Below are positions 16,954 to 25,842 of a DNA stretch of 64,000 nucleotides, one piece after another (the first letter of the stretch is position 1; each line of letters begins with the position of its first letter). The DNA lies in assembly GCF_003991425.1 (NCBI RefSeq), contig NZ_CP034346.1, positions 3,261,501-3,325,500 on the forward strand, given 5' to 3'. Both the position numbers and the translations under genes were made by a program. The stretch is from Paenibacillus lutimineralis. GTDB taxonomy: Bacteria; Bacillota; Bacilli; Paenibacillales; Paenibacillaceae. The notes below the pieces were generated by a model. That model was not told the origin of the DNA. It was given only the letters and a program-made list of their open reading frames with translations, and did no database searches.

Positions 16954-17135
16954 CTTAACTAGCGGGGAGGTTAGCGGAACGGTTTAACAATTTATCAAGA
17001 TCTAATGTTCTTAGGAAAGCGGAGATTAGGAGGTGATGGTATCGCAGTTTCGAAGGAACCAATTGGAGCAGCTAGTCAGCAATAAAAGATGCTACGCAAA
17101 TAACAACAATTCGAAGTAATTATTATTTGAAATAC

Positions 17136-17162
17136 AAAAAAAGAGCCGCAACCGCGGCTCAA
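17136..17162 (-). terminator. stem-loop with minus-strand T-run
   Basis: GAGCCG pairs with CGGCTC. The preceding A-run becomes a T-run on the minus strand. No minus-strand gene lies close by, so it may be left over. The stretch 16954-17355 otherwise shows no gene. Confidence 0.45.
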
Positions 17163-17355
17163 ATAAATTAGAAATTAAGATGTAGTAAACGGTGCCCTAA
17201 TAGGTGCCTACATTCCACGAGGCCCTATAAAAAGCAGCGGGGGCTGGACGATTTGAACATCCTTATGAAATCCATCTAAACCATGAGCACCCTAACAGGC
17301 GCGGGGGCGGACCTCGCACCTGCTATTTTTTTCACCGGAAAGGAGGGCTGGCTTT

Positions 17356-17565
17356 ATGGCGACAACCCGGCTGATGCCCCGGCACATCGACGCTGGGCGC
17401 AGTATCCTCGCCACCATCGCGGAAAGCATAGACTATGGCAAGAACCCGAACAAGACGCGGGACGGTAAGCTGATTTCCTTCCACGAGTGTGGCACCAGCA
17501 CAGTGGCAGTGGAGTTCACGCTTATCAGGAGTAATGGACTCAGAGGGAGGTTCTGTTCAAACTGA
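17356..17565 (+). pseudogene. relaxase N-terminal fragment
   Basis: GGAAAGGAGGGC precedes ATG 17356. The product begins MATTRLMPRHIDAGRSILAT and has SIDYGKNPNKTRDGKLIS and HECG, the start of the relaxase/mobilisation nuclease family carried by Tn1549- and CTn-type conjugative elements of Clostridia. A normal protein has 400 or more residues, and this one breaks off after about 55 with an unrelated tail. Its base composition is much GC-richer than the flanks. It marks the edge of an imported mobile element, now deleted. Confidence 0.7.
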
Positions 17566-17692
17566 TTTCCCTCGGGTCCCTGGAATATGTACAAACGCAC
17601 ACCACAACTCTCAATATGCCTTGGTTCCGTCAGGAGTTGAACGCTGGCGCCTTATACCGTAGCCCTCTTCCTTATAAATTCCTTAAAAATGG

Positions 17693-17713
17693 TTGTTACC
17701 ATAGTAGTAACAA
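17693..17713 (+). promoter_or_regulatory. palindrome upstream of the LanFEG operon
   Basis: TTGTTAC and GTAACAA form a seven-base inverted repeat with a 7-base spacer, 19 bases before the ABC ATPase start. It lies where the response regulator or another repressor could act. Confidence 0.45.
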
Positions 17714-17731
17714 ATCAAAAGGAGTGAAGTT

Positions 17732-18436
17732 ATGATGTATGAGTATATAATAAAAACCAATGATGTTTCTAAAAAATTTAAAAAGACATATGCAATAAAA
17801 GATTTATCTATGTCTGTAAGAAAAAATTCTGTCTACGGTTTATTAGGACCTAATGGTGCTGGCAAATCAACATTATTGAAGATGATTACAGGAATTATCA
17901 GACCAACCTCAGGTGAAATATTATTCAACAATCAGCCTTGGATGCGAAAAGATTTATTGAATATTGGTTCATTAATCGAATCACCACCACTGTATGAGAA
18001 TTTAACGGCATTTGAAAATTTAAAAGTGCGAGCGACTCTTATGGGGATTTCAACAAATAAATGCAATGAGGTTTTACAAAAAATGGACTTAATGGATGCT
18101 AAAAATAAAAAGACATCCGATTTTTCGTTGGGAATGAAACAGAGGTTGGGTATCGCATTGGCGCTGTTGAATAACCCCAAATTATTAGTCTTAGATGAAC
18201 CTACAAACGGGTTAGACCCTTTTGGTATTGAAGAATTAAGGAAAATGATTCGGAATTTTGCGGAGTCCGGGATATCTGTGATTATATCCAGTCATATTTT
18301 AAGCGAAGTAGAGCAAGTTGCCGATGACATAGGGATCATATACAATGGATCACTGTTGTATCAAGATAAAATTGATGCAAATGGAAACCTGGAACAACTG
18401 TTTATGGATATCATTAGACAGAAACGTGTTTCCTGA
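17732..18436 (+). CDS. lantibiotic-immunity ABC transporter ATPase (LanF/BcrA type)
   Basis: The 234-residue ATPase shows Walker A GPNGAGKST, signature FSLGMKQR, Walker B LLVLDEPTNGLD and the switch His in ISSHIL. Instead of the usual Q-loop Gln it has Glu83 in SLIESPPLYENL, the E-loop typical of LanF proteins. LanFEG complexes remove lantibiotics from the membrane and protect producer or bystander cells. AAAGGAGTGAAG lies before the start. It overlaps the next gene by one base. No lantibiotic precursor is seen nearby, so it is likely an orphan resistance system. Confidence 0.85.
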   Translation: MMYEYIIKTNDVSKKFKKTYAIKDLSMSVRKNSVYGLLGPNGAGKSTLLKMITGIIRPTSGEILFNNQPWMRKDLLNIGSLIESPPLYENLTAFENLKVRATLMGISTNKCNEVLQKMDLMDAKNKKTSDFSLGMKQRLGIALALLNNPKLLVLDEPTNGLDPFGIEELRKMIRNFAESGISVIISSHILSEVEQVADDIGIIYNGSLLYQDKIDANGNLEQLFMDIIRQKRVS

Positions 18437-19197
18437 TGTTGCAAACTTATTTGAAAGCAGAAAACCTAAAATATAAACGCTCCCTATTCAGAAAACTTAT
18501 TATATTGATTCCGACAGCTTTAATTATGATATCTATGGGGTTCATATTTATTGGTATTGGTTTAGGCGGTTTTTCAAGTGCTATGGTCAGCAATTGGAGT
18601 ATGCCGATTGCATCTTTGTCCATAGTGATTTTATGTCATTTAGTAAATAACAAGGATCAAAAACACAAATACCGAACTATTTATAGTTTGCCCATCGACT
18701 TGAAGAAGATGTTTATTTCTAAAACAATTTTGATAGCACTTAATCTTTTGATCATATCATTATTCCTATCGCTTATCACTATTATCTCCGAAGGCATATC
18801 GTCAGGTGTTTCAGTTGCAATTGGTCATACCGGATATTTTATTTTAGGATACTGCTTATTGTGGATCTCTTTATTATGGCAGATTCTTTTCTGTTTATTT
18901 TTGGATCAAAAAATCGGATTTGTTGGTTCTGTGATCATTAATTTGTTTGCTAGTGCGTTAGGTGGTTTGTTTTTTTCCTTGACGCCTTTGTTTTGGTTCT
19001 TCCCATATAGCTGGCCTGCAAGGTTTATGGTTACATGTTTTGGAGTCTTGCCAAACGGATTATTGGTCGAAGCCGATTCAAGATACATTTTGAATTTAGG
19101 AGAAAGCTCGTTGCTGGTATTGATTTCTGTGCTTGTTATGCTGATTCTTTCCGCCTTGTTTTCGCGCTGGTATAGAAGGCAGGTATGTCGCAATTGA
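18436..19197 (+). CDS. lantibiotic-immunity ABC permease (LanE type)
   Basis: The 253-residue membrane protein has six hydrophobic segments and the LanE/MutE pattern: an N-terminal LKAENLKYKRSLFRKLI motif, then VNNKDQKHKYRTIYSLPIDL after the second segment, and a C-terminal FSRWYRRQ. The start ATG overlaps the ATPase stop (TGATG), showing tight coupling. It forms the membrane channel with the next gene product. Confidence 0.8.
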   Translation: MLQTYLKAENLKYKRSLFRKLIILIPTALIMISMGFIFIGIGLGGFSSAMVSNWSMPIASLSIVILCHLVNNKDQKHKYRTIYSLPIDLKKMFISKTILIALNLLIISLFLSLITIISEGISSGVSVAIGHTGYFILGYCLLWISLLWQILFCLFLDQKIGFVGSVIINLFASALGGLFFSLTPLFWFFPYSWPARFMVTCFGVLPNGLLVEADSRYILNLGESSLLVLISVLVMLILSALFSRWYRRQVCRN

Positions 19198-19925
19198 CGA
19201 TGATAAGGGAGTTTTGTTCTAACTTTACCAAAATCAAACGAACTCCAATAATTTTATTGCACTTGTTACTGCCTATAGTCGTTACAACATTATTTTTAAT
19301 TTATTACGCTTTTGCTGGATACCATATTATTTCTGATGTGAGGTTATTTTTCGTTATATTACAAATAGGCTATCCGATTTTTGTTGGTATTGTTGTGCCA
19401 ATTTTAATTCAATTAGATCGGAATATAAACAATATTCAAAATGCTCTAGGTTTAGTGGAGTCTCGAAGAAGTGTATATCTGGGGAAATTGTTCTTTCTAC
19501 TATTTCTTTCAAGCATAAGTATCATAATATATGAGCTTTGTTTCTATATTGGAGTCAATTTGTTTTTAGATATCAGCGTAATGCACTTTGATTCATATCT
19601 TGACCTATTTTATATATTTTTATTTAGCAACTTATTTTTATATTTTTTACACTTACCAATTGCTTTTAGGTTTGGTTCAAGTATTTCTGTTTTGTTAGGG
19701 ATATCTGGTACAATTTTAGCGGGTTTCTTCGAAAATGCGATTGGTGATGAAATTTGGCCGATCATTCCTTGGGAATGGGGTGTTCGGTTTTTAAAAAATG
19801 CTTTTGACTTTTCAAGTGCCCCTATTTTTTGGGGGATTATTTCTCTGATTATGATTACTTCGATGATTCTAGTTTTATCAATACTATGGTTCAGTAGGTG
19901 GGAAGGTAAAGTTATACAAGAGTAA
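19185..19925 (+). CDS. lantibiotic-immunity ABC permease (LanG type)
   Basis: The 246-residue, six-segment membrane protein has the LanG/MutG pattern: REFCSNFTKIKRTPIILLHL at the start, LGLVESRRSVYLGKLFF in the middle and SILWFSRWEGK near the end. It overlaps the previous permease by 13 bases. Both permeases and the ATPase are AT-rich, unlike the two-component system that follows after 17 bases. Confidence 0.8.
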   Translation: MSQLTMIREFCSNFTKIKRTPIILLHLLLPIVVTTLFLIYYAFAGYHIISDVRLFFVILQIGYPIFVGIVVPILIQLDRNINNIQNALGLVESRRSVYLGKLFFLLFLSSISIIIYELCFYIGVNLFLDISVMHFDSYLDLFYIFLFSNLFLYFLHLPIAFRFGSSISVLLGISGTILAGFFENAIGDEIWPIIPWEWGVRFLKNAFDFSSAPIFWGIISLIMITSMILVLSILWFSRWEGKVIQE

Positions 19926-19942
19926 AACATGGGGGATAGACT

Positions 19943-20617
19943 ATGCCGAAACTGTTAGTGGTCGATGATGACCTTGATATGCTGGCCCTGGTGCGTGCTG
20001 CTCTGGTAAAGGACGGACACCAGGTAGACACCGAGGCGGATTCCACTACCGTGCAGCCCGCACGATGCCATCTGTATGACCTGCTGCTGCTCGATGTGAT
20101 GATGCCCGTCGAGGATGGTTTTTCACTTTGCAGCCGTATTCGTGCCGAGGTGGACTGCCCCATACTGTTCCTGACCGCCAAGGCGGAAGACGCAGCCCTT
20201 GTACAGGGCTTTGGCTTGGGCGCCGATGATTACATAAAAAAGCCCTTCAGTATTGCGGAGCTGCGCGCACGGGTAAACGCCCATCTGCGGCGGGAGGCGC
20301 GGCAACCGACCCACACCCTGAGTCAAGGCGGTGTGCGCTTTGATCTGCAGGCAAAAGTGGCTATCGCGGGCGAACACACACTGCCCTTTACCAAGGGCGA
20401 ATACGCCATCTGTGAGCATCTGGTCCTGCACGCCGGGCAGGTGTTTACCAAAGAACAATTATACGTAGCGGTTTTCGGCTTTGACGCCGAGGGCGATTCG
20501 TCGGCCGTTGCGGAGCACATCAAAAATATCCGCGCCAAGCTGAAAGAGGGCGGACACAGCCCCATAGAAACCGTTTGGGGGGTAGGCTACAAATGGCGAA
20601 AAGACAGCGTTCGGTAA
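19943..20617 (+). CDS. OmpR-family response regulator of the LanFEG locus
   Basis: The 224-residue protein has a receiver (KLLVVDDDLDML, phospho-Asp in LLLDVMMPVEDG, Lys in IKKPFSIAEL) and a winged-helix DNA-binding domain ending VWGVGYKW. It is far richer in G and C than the ABC genes before it, with Clostridia-like codon use. So the operon is a mosaic, or the two parts have different donors. It probably activates the LanFEG genes when the kinase senses peptide or cell-wall stress. Confidence 0.85.
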   Translation: MPKLLVVDDDLDMLALVRAALVKDGHQVDTEADSTTVQPARCHLYDLLLLDVMMPVEDGFSLCSRIRAEVDCPILFLTAKAEDAALVQGFGLGADDYIKKPFSIAELRARVNAHLRREARQPTHTLSQGGVRFDLQAKVAIAGEHTLPFTKGEYAICEHLVLHAGQVFTKEQLYVAVFGFDAEGDSSAVAEHIKNIRAKLKEGGHSPIETVWGVGYKWRKDSVR

Positions 20618-21933
20618 GCCTTTCTTTTGTGCTTTTACGCTTTGCCATCGTTATGCTTTGCTGTATGCTGTTATGTTGCCTGGTATGGTATTTCGTCATG
20701 GTGCGGTTTCAAAATACTGGCGTTACTTACCAGGGAGCCGTCTCCAACCAACAGGTGGAGCAAATGCTGGCCGGAGAGCCAACAACCTTCGTTTCTCCTG
20801 GTGATGATTTTCTGGCTGAATACGCTTTGTTTGGCCGGAACGGCGAAGTGTTGGAAAGCAACGTAGAGGGAAAGAAGCTGGAAGCCCTGGCCGGGTGTTT
20901 ACAGGAGGACGCCAGCAGCATAGATGTATTGCGGCACACCTACGCGGATGGAAGCACCGTAATCCTTCGCTGGCATTTCAGGGCGGAGTTTGTCAATCCT
21001 GTGCTGCGCGACATGCTTCCCCCCGCAGAATACCTGGGGCTGGCTATGCTTGTTGTGGCATTGTTGCTTTGTCTACTGTTCAACACCCTGTGGCTTCGTC
21101 GGCGCCTCGCCGCCAAGCTGAAGCTGTTCAGCGAGGTGAGCAAGAAGGTAGGCGCGCAGGAGCTGGATTTCACAATTCCCCACGCCGGCATACGGGAGTA
21201 CGATCAGGCGCTCGATGCTATGGAGCATATGCGGGAGGCATTGTACAGATCCCTGTCATCCCAATGGGAGGCACAGCAAGAACGCGAAGCAGAAATGGCA
21301 GCACTCGCGCATGATTTAAAAACCCCACTCACCCTGGTGGGAGGCAACGCCGAGCTTCTGCTGGATGAAGAACTGCCTGAGAGCAGCCGCAAAATGGTGG
21401 AAACCATTGTGGTAAGCAACGACCGGGCCAAGCAGTATGTTGCCGGCCTGTTAGAAACCTCCACCGGTGCGAATGAGGCATTTGAAAACACCTGCCTGAC
21501 CACCATGTTTGATGAGCTTTGCCAGAGCACAATAGCTATTGCAGAAGCCAAGAGAGTTTGCCTGCAAACCCAAAACGGCCTGAAGGGTGCTGCGAGCATT
21601 CAGAAAGATCATTTACTTCGCGCCCTCGGTAATGTGGTGCAGAATGCCATCGAGCATACACCGGCGGGGGGAAACGTGTATTTGGAAAGCAGCATGATAG
21701 ATGGCGGCTGGCAAGTTACTGTATGTGATGAAGGCCCCGGTTTTAGCAAGGCGGCGTTACACCATGCGACAGAGCGTCTATGGCGCGGAGATGCAGCGCG
21801 TGGCGCCGATGGACACAATGGCCTTGGCCTTTGGTTTGCAGCACAAGTAGCTAAAACGCACGGAGGACAACTAGAACTGCGCAACTGCGATTCTGGTGGG
21901 GTGGTTATAATGAAGTTCTGCAAGAACTTGTAA
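20593..21933 (+). CDS. sensor histidine kinase of the LanFEG locus, 3' end replaced by a repeat
   Basis: The 446-residue kinase has an N-terminal helix, an extracytoplasmic loop, a second helix near 145-165, and the dimerisation box MAALAHDLKTPLTLV. The ATPase domain has NVVQNAIEHT, DEGPGF and NGLGLWFAAQ. The ATG at 20593 (MAKRQRSVS) overlaps the regulator gene by 25 bases. An upstream start at 20575 is possible. The last residues, CKNL, are encoded by a transposon-end-like repeat that joins the coding sequence at about 21919. Only a few C-terminal residues are likely lost, so the kinase may still work. Confidence 0.8.
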   Translation: MAKRQRSVSLSFVLLRFAIVMLCCMLLCCLVWYFVMVRFQNTGVTYQGAVSNQQVEQMLAGEPTTFVSPGDDFLAEYALFGRNGEVLESNVEGKKLEALAGCLQEDASSIDVLRHTYADGSTVILRWHFRAEFVNPVLRDMLPPAEYLGLAMLVVALLLCLLFNTLWLRRRLAAKLKLFSEVSKKVGAQELDFTIPHAGIREYDQALDAMEHMREALYRSLSSQWEAQQEREAEMAALAHDLKTPLTLVGGNAELLLDEELPESSRKMVETIVVSNDRAKQYVAGLLETSTGANEAFENTCLTTMFDELCQSTIAIAEAKRVCLQTQNGLKGAASIQKDHLLRALGNVVQNAIEHTPAGGNVYLESSMIDGGWQVTVCDEGPGFSKAALHHATERLWRGDAARGADGHNGLGLWFAAQVAKTHGGQLELRNCDSGGVVIMKFCKNL

Positions 21934-21978
21934 CGTTAGCCGAAATGGACAAGAACTTGTATTCATAGCCGATTAGAT
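21919..21978 (+). repeat. subfamily A transposon-end-like element, 5' truncated
   Basis: It begins inside the third site (CAAGAACTTG) and continues with GTTAGCCGAAATGG, a direct core ACAAGAACTTGTATTCA and the tail GCCGATTAGAT. The following about 40 bases also match the sequence after the 27792 copy. The terminal part has been replaced by the kinase gene. Confidence 0.7.
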
Positions 21979-22119
21979 TATTGTATCACAATATAAGAAG
22001 CCAAAACCTGTACGGGAATTAGATGATTGCGTTCTTTTTGGTTTTTTACTGTCTCAGCCAACATTGGAATTTTAACTCATGGATAGCTAAGGGGAACAGC
22101 CTATCGACCAGGGAAGAAT

Positions 22120-22140
22120 TGTCACAGGACAAGAACTTAG
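22120..22140 (+). repeat. type C terminal site
   Basis: TGTCACAGGACAAGAACTTA has the TGTC start and GACAAGAAC core but a different first variable part from subfamilies A and B. No hairpin or inverted pair follows. The region 22141-22432 shows no gene. Confidence 0.45.
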
Positions 22141-22432
22141 ACAATTATTTAGATTGATTGGCTCAATTATAGGGCTACAATAATCCCTTCCTTGCTTGCT
22201 ATTCTCATTTATAAACTCTCCAATCATAATTAAACTCCAATTTATTGGAGCAAGGTCCCTATTGTCCATGTTACAAGTTAATAGACTTACCATCAATGTG
22301 AAATATCATTATGGGAATTCAGATGTGATGCTGAATGAGAGGTGCTAAATGATCCTCGTTATTCAATGTCGAATCTTTTTATAGTAAAATGGTAACTACT
22401 ATATAGGATGGAAAACAGGAAAGAGGGAACGA

Positions 22433-23107
22433 ATGCCTACTATACTAGTTGCTGATGACGATGCGAACATTCGCGAACTCGTCTGTTTATTTCTACGCAA
22501 CGACGGATTCGCAACAGTCGAAGCCGCGGACGGCAAGGAAGCAATGGCCGTCTACGCCGCAACGCATGTCGATCTTGTTGTGCTTGATATTATGATGCCG
22601 ATTATGGACGGCTGGACGTTATGCAAGGAGCTCCGAAGAGCTAATCCTGATCTTCCCTTACTTATACTGACTGCGAGAGGCGAAACATGGGAGAAAGTGA
22701 AAGGTTTCGAACTTGGGACGGACGATTATTTGACGAAACCATTCGATCCGTTGGAGTTGACGGTCCGTGTTCGGGCATTGCTGAAACGATACCGGATTGG
22801 CTCCACGCAGACGATTCAGTTCGGCAACGTCACTCTTGATCGACAGACCTATAAGGTGATGAGAGGGAATGAGTCGATCACGTTGCCGCTTAAGGAGTTC
22901 GAATTACTGTACAGGCTCGCTGGAACACCCGGACAAGTCTATACGCGCGAGCAGTTGATCGATCAAATTTGGGGGATCGATTACGCTGGAGATGATCGAA
23001 CGGTAGATGTACATATTAAACGCCTGCGTGAACGGTTCGCAACTACACCCGATTTTCGGATCGAGACGGTGCGTGGGCTTGGGTATCGGCTTGAGGTTTA
23101 CGAATGA
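22433..23107 (+). CDS. OmpR-family response regulator
   Basis: The 224-residue protein has a receiver (TILVADDDANI, phospho-Asp in VVLDIMMPIMDGW, Lys in LTKPFDPLEL) and a winged helix ending RGLGYRLEVYE. It overlaps the kinase start by four bases. The closest downstream targets are the two alpha/beta hydrolase genes, which share a 20-bp direct repeat of OmpR-box type upstream of each. AGAGGGAACG precedes ATG 22433. Confidence 0.85.
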   Translation: MPTILVADDDANIRELVCLFLRNDGFATVEAADGKEAMAVYAATHVDLVVLDIMMPIMDGWTLCKELRRANPDLPLLILTARGETWEKVKGFELGTDDYLTKPFDPLELTVRVRALLKRYRIGSTQTIQFGNVTLDRQTYKVMRGNESITLPLKEFELLYRLAGTPGQVYTREQLIDQIWGIDYAGDDRTVDVHIKRLRERFATTPDFRIETVRGLGYRLEVYE

Positions 23108-24480
23108 TACGAATGATCAGATCCTTATATACACGGGTTGTCCTGATCTATCTAGTCTCCGTGATCGTGGGTACGGTCATTGCTTTTTTTGTATCCGTGT
23201 GGGTATTTGAGGAGAAATTGAACGAAAATATGCGAATGCTCTCACTTCACTTCGCCCAGGACGTCATCCGGATTTACGAGACCATTCCGTTACCTGAAGC
23301 GGACTCATTCGTAAGTGGGATGAAGCAGCTCGATTCGCATCATATTCGAATTTATGATGAGACGGGTCAATTCAAGTCTTATGGAAATCTTAACGGACAA
23401 CAACCTGCTACAGTGACGATGGAACAAGTGAATCAGGTACTTGATGGAGAAGAGGTCCAAGTTAATCCGAATGGTGTTGCTTCGGTTCTCATAGGGCTGC
23501 CTTTAATAACGGAAATGGGGACGAAGGCCATGTTTGTGGAGCCGCTCACGCCCCCATCAACCTCTTTTAGTAAGAATTGGTTATATTCTTTTTTGATCTA
23601 TTCGCTGATCACGGGAAGTCTGTTCATTCTAGTTGCCTCCATGTTCCTGGTCCGACCGATCAAAAAGCTGACCAAAGCGACTAGGCGTATTGCAGCTGGT
23701 GATTTCAACGTCAAGCTGAATATTAAGCAAACAGGTGAACTCGGTACTCTGGCTCGCAGCTTCGAAGAAATGACGCGTGATCTGCAGCAACTTGAGCAAA
23801 TGCGCAGGGAATTCGTATCGAACGTGTCGCATGAGGTTCAGTCACCGCTTACCTCCATATCGGGCTATGCTCTAGCACTCAAGCAAGTTGATATTCCAGA
23901 CCGTGAGCGAAGCCGTTATCTCGACATTATCATCACGGAAGCAGATCGGATGTCCAAGATGAGCGATAGTCTGCTCAAGCTGAGTATGCTTGAATCTCAG
24001 TCACAACAACTGCGGCTCGCCACGCTCAGCCTTGATGAACAGATCAGACGGGTCATCGTAGCGCTTCAGCCGCAATGGTCTGCCCGCCACATCCGTTTCG
24101 AACTCAAATTGAAGGCTGTTCGCCTAACGGCTGATCATGATCTATTAAACCAGGTATGGACGAACATCATCGGCAATAGCATCAAATTTTCCATGGACGG
24201 CGGCATTATTAACGTCAGCATCAAACAAGATATCAAAAACGTGACAGTCCGAATATCCGACACGGGCATTGGTATTTCCTTAGAGGACCAGAAGCGTATA
24301 TTCGAGCGGTTTTTTAAGGCAGATCGTTCCCACAGTCGTAAGTATGGCGGTAGCGGTATGGGACTTGCCATCGTTAAACAGATCGTATCGCTTCATCAAG
24401 GCGACATCGTAGTGGAAAGCGAACCCGGTCAAGGAACGACCTTCATTGTCACCTTGCCAATCACAACGCCAACAGATTAG
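23104..24480 (+). CDS. membrane sensor histidine kinase
   Basis: The 458-residue kinase has helix 1 at about 12-34, an extracellular sensor of roughly 120 residues, helix 2 at about 160-183, and a HAMP domain. The dimerisation box VSHEVQSPLTS carries His243. The ATPase boxes are IIGNSIKFS, DTGIGI, FERFFKADRSH and GSGMGLAIVKQ. It is translationally coupled to the regulator. The EVQSP variant of the H-box is common in Paenibacillus kinases. The signal is unknown. Confidence 0.85.
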   Translation: MIRMIRSLYTRVVLIYLVSVIVGTVIAFFVSVWVFEEKLNENMRMLSLHFAQDVIRIYETIPLPEADSFVSGMKQLDSHHIRIYDETGQFKSYGNLNGQQPATVTMEQVNQVLDGEEVQVNPNGVASVLIGLPLITEMGTKAMFVEPLTPPSTSFSKNWLYSFLIYSLITGSLFILVASMFLVRPIKKLTKATRRIAAGDFNVKLNIKQTGELGTLARSFEEMTRDLQQLEQMRREFVSNVSHEVQSPLTSISGYALALKQVDIPDRERSRYLDIIITEADRMSKMSDSLLKLSMLESQSQQLRLATLSLDEQIRRVIVALQPQWSARHIRFELKLKAVRLTADHDLLNQVWTNIIGNSIKFSMDGGIINVSIKQDIKNVTVRISDTGIGISLEDQKRIFERFFKADRSHSRKYGGSGMGLAIVKQIVSLHQGDIVVESEPGQGTTFIVTLPITTPTD

Positions 24481-24529
24481 TTAGATTCACACAGGGTATC
24501 ATTCAGATTGTCTAAACCGCATTCTCCAT

Positions 24530-24578
24530 GCTACGACTCATGTGCAAGTTTCTTTGCATGTGACGCCGTAGCTTTTTT
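24530..24578 (+). terminator. rho-independent-type terminator of the two-component operon
   Basis: An outer stem GCTACG/CGTAGC encloses an inner CATGTGCAA/TTGCATGTG stem and is followed by TTTTTT. Confidence 0.75.
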
Positions 24579-24584
24579 GTGCTT

Positions 24585-24604
24585 GTTCATATTCAGTTCA
24601 TATT
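24585..24604 (+). promoter_or_regulatory. direct-repeat box upstream of first hydrolase gene
   Basis: GTTCATATTCAGTTCATATT contains TTCATATT twice at 11-base spacing, the geometry of OmpR-family binding sites. The block and the following GTCATG..GAGTACATCTTC are conserved at 25730, upstream of the paralogous gene. Confidence 0.6.
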
Positions 24605-24696
24605 GTCGTCATGAAGAGTACATCTTCGTCATATAAGCTGTCATTAACGGTTGGCATAGGTGCCATATAAACAGATAACGACAGGGGAAGATAAGT

Positions 24697-25677
24697 GTGA
24701 CACAACAAGAGGACAAGAAACTGAGGAATGGAACGAAACTAAAAAAAGTACGAAACATTTTTCTTAAAACCATTGGAGCAATCGTTCTAGCCATTATTCT
24801 TTTTCTAGGTATTGTTTATATCGTTAACGTGATGAGTAGCCATTCGGAGCAACAAAGATTAGAGCCCTACGGTCAGCATGTATCCGTAGACGGGAAGAAT
24901 ATGAATGTTCTGATCCAAGGAACAGGCGAAGAAACCGTCGTACTCCTGCCTGGTCTTGCAACAGCAGCACCCGCACTGGATTTCAAACCGTTAATCGAAG
25001 AGCTATCACCCTTCTACAAAGTCGTCGTTGTTGAGCCTTTTGGATATGGATTAAGTGATGTAACCGAAAAGGAACGGACCACAGAGAATATTGTCCGTGA
25101 AATTCACGATGCCTTACAAGGTCTTAACATTGAACGTTATATTCTCATGGGACACTCCATTTCAGGCGTGTATGGACTCGATTATGTGAATAAATACGAA
25201 AACGAGGTTATAGCATTTGTCGGGCTCGATAGCAGTGTTCCGACGATAACGGAGAAGGTTGAATCGTCTCAACTCGAAATGATGAAGTGGCTCAAAAAAT
25301 CAGGTCTCTCCAGATTGGCCTTGAAATTGGGTACGGACCCATTAGCTGCACTGCCGTATGATGATGGAACGAAAGAACAAATGAGAATTCTTATGCACAA
25401 AAACCTGTTTAATTCGAACATAATAAATGAAGTTCAACATATGTATTCTAATTTTAAAGCAGCTGAAAGTGTATCATTTCCCAAAAATCTTCCTATTATT
25501 TTCTTTATCCAAGCGAATCATCCCGTAACGGATCAATGGGTACCTGAGCATGAAGCACAAATAAAAAATTCTGTACATGGAAAAGTAATGCGGTTTGAAG
25601 CAGATCATTACATCCATCGTACCAAAGCCAAAGAAATTGTAGACAACTTTAGAGCATTCATGGAAGAAATCAGATAA
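24697..25677 (+). CDS. membrane-anchored alpha/beta hydrolase, first of a tandem pair
   Basis: The 326-residue protein has a positively charged N terminus, one transmembrane helix (about 24-46), and an extracytoplasmic alpha/beta hydrolase domain. The domain has the oxyanion motif VVLLPGLATAAP, nucleophile Ser154 in MGHSISG, and the catalytic His near the end (ADHYIHR). Start is GTG 24697, where the ribosome binding region CAGGGGA matches the paralogue. The substrate is unknown. Members of this group are often controlled by two-component systems that sense envelope stress. About 60% of residues appear shared with the next gene. Confidence 0.75.
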   Translation: MTQQEDKKLRNGTKLKKVRNIFLKTIGAIVLAIILFLGIVYIVNVMSSHSEQQRLEPYGQHVSVDGKNMNVLIQGTGEETVVLLPGLATAAPALDFKPLIEELSPFYKVVVVEPFGYGLSDVTEKERTTENIVREIHDALQGLNIERYILMGHSISGVYGLDYVNKYENEVIAFVGLDSSVPTITEKVESSQLEMMKWLKKSGLSRLALKLGTDPLAALPYDDGTKEQMRILMHKNLFNSNIINEVQHMYSNFKAAESVSFPKNLPIIFFIQANHPVTDQWVPEHEAQIKNSVHGKVMRFEADHYIHRTKAKEIVDNFRAFMEEIR

Positions 25678-25729
25678 ATTCAGCATCTGCCAGCTCCTAC
25701 GCCTATGACGTTTTAGAACTTTTGCTGGT

Positions 25730-25749
25730 GTTCATATTCAGTTCATATT
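25730..25749 (+). promoter_or_regulatory. direct-repeat box upstream of second hydrolase gene
   Basis: The same 20 bases as at 24585-24604, again followed by GTCATG..GAGTACATCTTC. The conservation of this block, while most other intergenic sequence has diverged, argues for shared regulation. Confidence 0.6.
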
Positions 25750-25842
25750 GGGGTCATGGGGAGTACATCTTCATAAGTTAACATCTCATTAATGGCACAT
25801 GAAGGCAGCTTAATAAACAGAGAAGGACAGGAGTAGATGAGA

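Noticed and set aside
17566..17731. Possible lantibiotic precursor upstream of the LanFEG genes
   Set aside because: No frame has a leader plus a Cys/Ser/Thr-rich core; the sequence is the tail of the relaxase remnant and the promoter region.
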